64,000 nucleotides of DNA, from positions 310,001-374,000 of the forward strand of contig NZ_JAJAVC010000003.1 in the NCBI RefSeq assembly GCF_020532725.1, given 5' to 3'. Shown one piece after another: positions 62,230-64,000 of the stretch. Each line of letters opens with the position of its first letter. Position 1 is the first letter of the stretch. A program made the position numbers and the translations under genes. Under the pieces are notes generated by a model. It had not been told where the DNA came from. It saw only the letters and a list, made by a program, of their open reading frames with translations, and ran no database searches. This DNA comes from Methylobacillus arboreus (GTDB taxonomy: Bacteria > Pseudomonadota > Gammaproteobacteria > Burkholderiales > Methylophilaceae).

Positions 62230-63492
62230 TCACGCGTTCACGGCCTTGCCGCCCTTGGCTGGCAAGGTGCGAGAGGAGGCCGTGATACCGCTGGGTTGGT
62301 CAGCATCAGGTATAAGTTGAGTGGAAATTTGTTCGTTGCCTGGCATGGCAACAATGTGCGGATTGACCTGGCTGCCAGGGCGTACGCGTTGTAATCCGTT
62401 GACGACAATGCGCTCGCCGGCCTTGAGCCCGCTTTCCACGATGCGCAGATTGCCTTGCGGCGCACCAATTTGGACCTCGCGGTAATTGGCCTGCCCCTTG
62501 TCATCCACCACCAGGACAAAGCGCTTGTCCTGATCGGTACCCACGGCTTTTTCGTCAATCAGCAGGGCTTCGCGTTGTGAGCCGCTGCCGATGCGTACCC
62601 GGGCATAAAGGCCAGGCAATAGCTGTCCATTGCCGTTTTCAAATACGGCGCGGACGCGGATAGTGCCCGATGCCGGATCCAGGCGGTTGTCTACCGAACC
62701 TATATGGCCCTGGCGGCTGAACCCTTCTTCATTGGCCAGTCCTAGTAGCACCTTGATTGCCTTGGAGTTGCTGGATTGCTCGGGGCTGATGAACTTGAGG
62801 TAGCTCTGTTCATCGACTTCAATCGCGGCATAGATATTAGCGGTAGAAACCAGGGTGGTGAGCGGCACCGAGTTGGCGCCCGCGGAAACGATATTGCCCA
62901 GGGTGACTTCCGCGCGGGAGATTCTGCCGGTGACCGGAGCAGTAATGCGGCTATATTCCAGGTTAAGGCGCGCGGTCTGTAGCGAGGCCTGGGCGGCAAG
63001 CAGGGCGGCCTTGGCTTCCAGTGCAGCGTTGCGCTTTTCTTCATAATCGCGGCGCGCGATCGCGTTATCGCCGATCAGACGCTCCGCGCGCTCCAGGTCG
63101 TGGCTGGTGTAGTCCAGCCTGGCCTCCGCACCCGTGAGCTGGGCTTGGGCGCGTGCCACTTCAGCCTCGAACGGGCGCGGATCTATGGTGAAGAGCGTAT
63201 CGCCTTTTTTCACCAGGTCGCCATCCTTGAAATGGATCTTGGTCAGCGTGCCGGAAACCAGCGGGCGTATTTCTACCCGCTCCACCGCTTCCAGGCGCCC
63301 GGAATAGTCCTGCCAGTCCGTGACCTGGCGGCTTTCCACCACGGCTACGTCTATGGTAGCCGCCTGTACTGCGGCAGGCTGGTCGGCGTGAGCCTGGTTG
63401 CCGGTTTGCGACAAAATCACGCCGCCGCTCCCGATTAACAGGACAGCGGCGATCATGGCAGCTATTTTTTTCTGGCGTATTGAGTTAGGCAT
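62230..63492 (-). CDS. RND efflux periplasmic adaptor (MexE-like membrane-fusion protein)
   Basis: This 420-residue adaptor has an N-terminal membrane anchor (about 10-30, lacking a lipobox Cys), a biotinyl-lipoyl domain (VEIRPLVSGTLTKIHFKDGD), a coiled-coil hairpin, a second lipoyl half (LEYSRITAPVTGRISRAEVT) and a beta-barrel domain. The C-terminal tail is Ser/Pro-rich. It is the first gene of the efflux operon. MexEF-type pumps are often controlled by a LysR regulator, but none is in the window beside it; the upstream gap contains the inserted repeat element. Confidence 0.92.
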   Translation of the reverse strand: MPNSIRQKKIAAMIAAVLLIGSGGVILSQTGNQAHADQPAAVQAATIDVAVVESRQVTDWQDYSGRLEAVERVEIRPLVSGTLTKIHFKDGDLVKKGDTLFTIDPRPFEAEVARAQAQLTGAEARLDYTSHDLERAERLIGDNAIARRDYEEKRNAALEAKAALLAAQASLQTARLNLEYSRITAPVTGRISRAEVTLGNIVSAGANSVPLTTLVSTANIYAAIEVDEQSYLKFISPEQSSNSKAIKVLLGLANEEGFSRQGHIGSVDNRLDPASGTIRVRAVFENGNGQLLPGLYARVRIGSGSQREALLIDEKAVGTDQDKRFVLVVDDKGQANYREVQIGAPQGNLRIVESGLKAGERIVVNGLQRVRPGSQVNPHIVAMPGNEQISTQLIPDADQPSGITASSRTLPAKGGKAVNA

Positions 63493-63534
63493 GATGATCC
63501 TCGTCTTTGATATTGAAATTGAAATCTGGGTGTT

Positions 63535-63804
63535 AGAGCCTGTTCACCATCTTTTCATGGGGTACGCATGGCTTCAAAACACGTCCGATCAAGGCGCAGT
63601 CCGCAGGTAATGCTTATTGCCTTGCCAAGGACTGCAACGCAGAGCGGGCGCGTTTTGGGGCCATGCCCTTTGGGTTGCCCCGTCAGCGCAGCCGCTGCTG
63701 CGTTGCAAATCCTCGCCGGGCAATAAGCCCGTCTGCGGTTTGCGCCTTGCATCACCTACCCTGCCGGGACAACGTACCCGATGAAAAGATGGTGAACAGG
63801 CTCT
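63535..63804. mobile_element. 270-bp fold-back element (MITE-like) with 32-bp terminal inverted repeats
   Basis: The left end 63535-63566 and right end 63773-63804 are inverted copies with 31 of 32 matching bases. The interior is also palindromic: GCTTATTGCC at 63612 mirrors GGCAATAAGC at 63719, and GCAACGCAG at 63634 mirrors CTGCGTTGC at 63698, all centred on 63670. There is no room for a transposase. No clear target duplication is seen. It sits between the efflux operon promoter and an alpha/beta-hydrolase gene and overlaps the latter's end. Confidence 0.85.
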
Positions 63805-64000
63805 TGGTTTGCCTGCGCAGGAAATCGACAATTTCGCGCAGCACCGGCACATGGGTATGCAATTCGGCATGCTTCACGCCGGCAAAGCGTGAAAACTGGG
63901 TGGGAATGCCGGCCTTGATCAGGGCGCTGGCATATTTCTCTGCCTCGGCATGCAACACATCGCATTCCGCAGTAGCGATCATGGCGGGAGGAAGTCCCGC
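63752..64000 (-). CDS. alpha/beta hydrolase (Aes/lipase-like), C-terminal part, tail supplied by repeat element
   Basis: This is the C-terminal part of a hydrolase of the alpha/beta-hydrolase_3 type; the gene enters from beyond the right edge. The visible AGLPPAMIATAECDVL is the segment with the catalytic Asp of the family, and GVKHAELHTH contains the expected catalytic His region. After FLRRQT the reading frame runs into the fold-back element and ends about 17 codons inside it (last residues SRQGR). It may be a functional enzyme with an altered tail or a slightly damaged gene. Confidence 0.75.
   Translation of the reverse strand, partial: AGLPPAMIATAECDVLHAEAEKYASALIKAGIPTQFSRFAGVKHAELHTHVPVLREIVDFLRRQTKSLFTIFSSGTLSRQGR

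Overview
The window reads as chromosomal DNA of a free-living, GC-rich Gram-negative betaproteobacterium. The best guess is a methylotroph-type member of Nitrosomonadales/Methylophilaceae. This is inferred from the overall gene complement and the PEP-CTERM protein; no rRNA or methanol/methylamine marker gene is present to prove it. Coding density is high, with long same-strand runs, many 1-8 base stop/start overlaps and several hairpin terminators. No integrase, transposase, prophage or CRISPR array was found.

Layout. 1-3.0 kb: a nitrogen-scavenging-like group (NitT/TauT-type ABC ATPase, creatininase-family hydrolase, type III glutamine synthetase). 3.1-6.4 kb: a NikR-like regulator with altered metal ligands, a YnbE/YdbL envelope pair, a PolB-like 3'-5' exonuclease and the rRNA methylase RlmD. 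6.4-11.9 kb: a peptide-uptake and wall-recycling group (lipoprotein binding protein, YkuD protein, two Dpp-type permeases, queuosine-precursor transporter, NagZ). 12-14.9 kb: a PEP-CTERM protein, a YccA-type protein and a rhomboid protease. 15-19.8 kb (minus strand): psiE-like gene, moxR, DUF58, transglutaminase, tadA. 19.9-25.9 kb: a YhaJ-like LysR regulator and cysZ, divergent from pirin, wrbA, yceI, ene-reductase, nitroreductase and thioredoxin genes, which together look like a quinone/electrophile stress regulon. 26-37.7 kb: lemA, then surE-pcm-nlpD without rpoS, a flavodoxin-like protein, a NYN RNase, tamA-tamB and purB. 38-48.6 kb: acnB, hydrolase and transporter genes, rlmJ, a zinc-type CDF exporter, a tautomerase, uvrC and pgsA.

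48.6-51.7 kb is the most accessory-looking stretch: a promoter, two identical tRNA-Gly genes around a tRNA-Cys, and then a lower-GC, lone 910-residue SF1 helicase fused to a C-terminal nuclease-like domain. This is a plausible single-gene defence or repair module. 51.8-56.8 kb holds a nucleotide-transporter-family MFS protein, a Tat-exported aldo/keto reductase and a membrane GGDEF-EAL protein. 57-63.5 kb holds a BON protein and a complete MexEF-OprN-like efflux operon. At 63.5-63.8 kb a 270-bp fold-back element with 31/32-matching terminal repeats sits at the 3' end of an alpha/beta-hydrolase gene and supplies its last codons and stop.

All functional names rest on motif recognition by eye; no database search was run.
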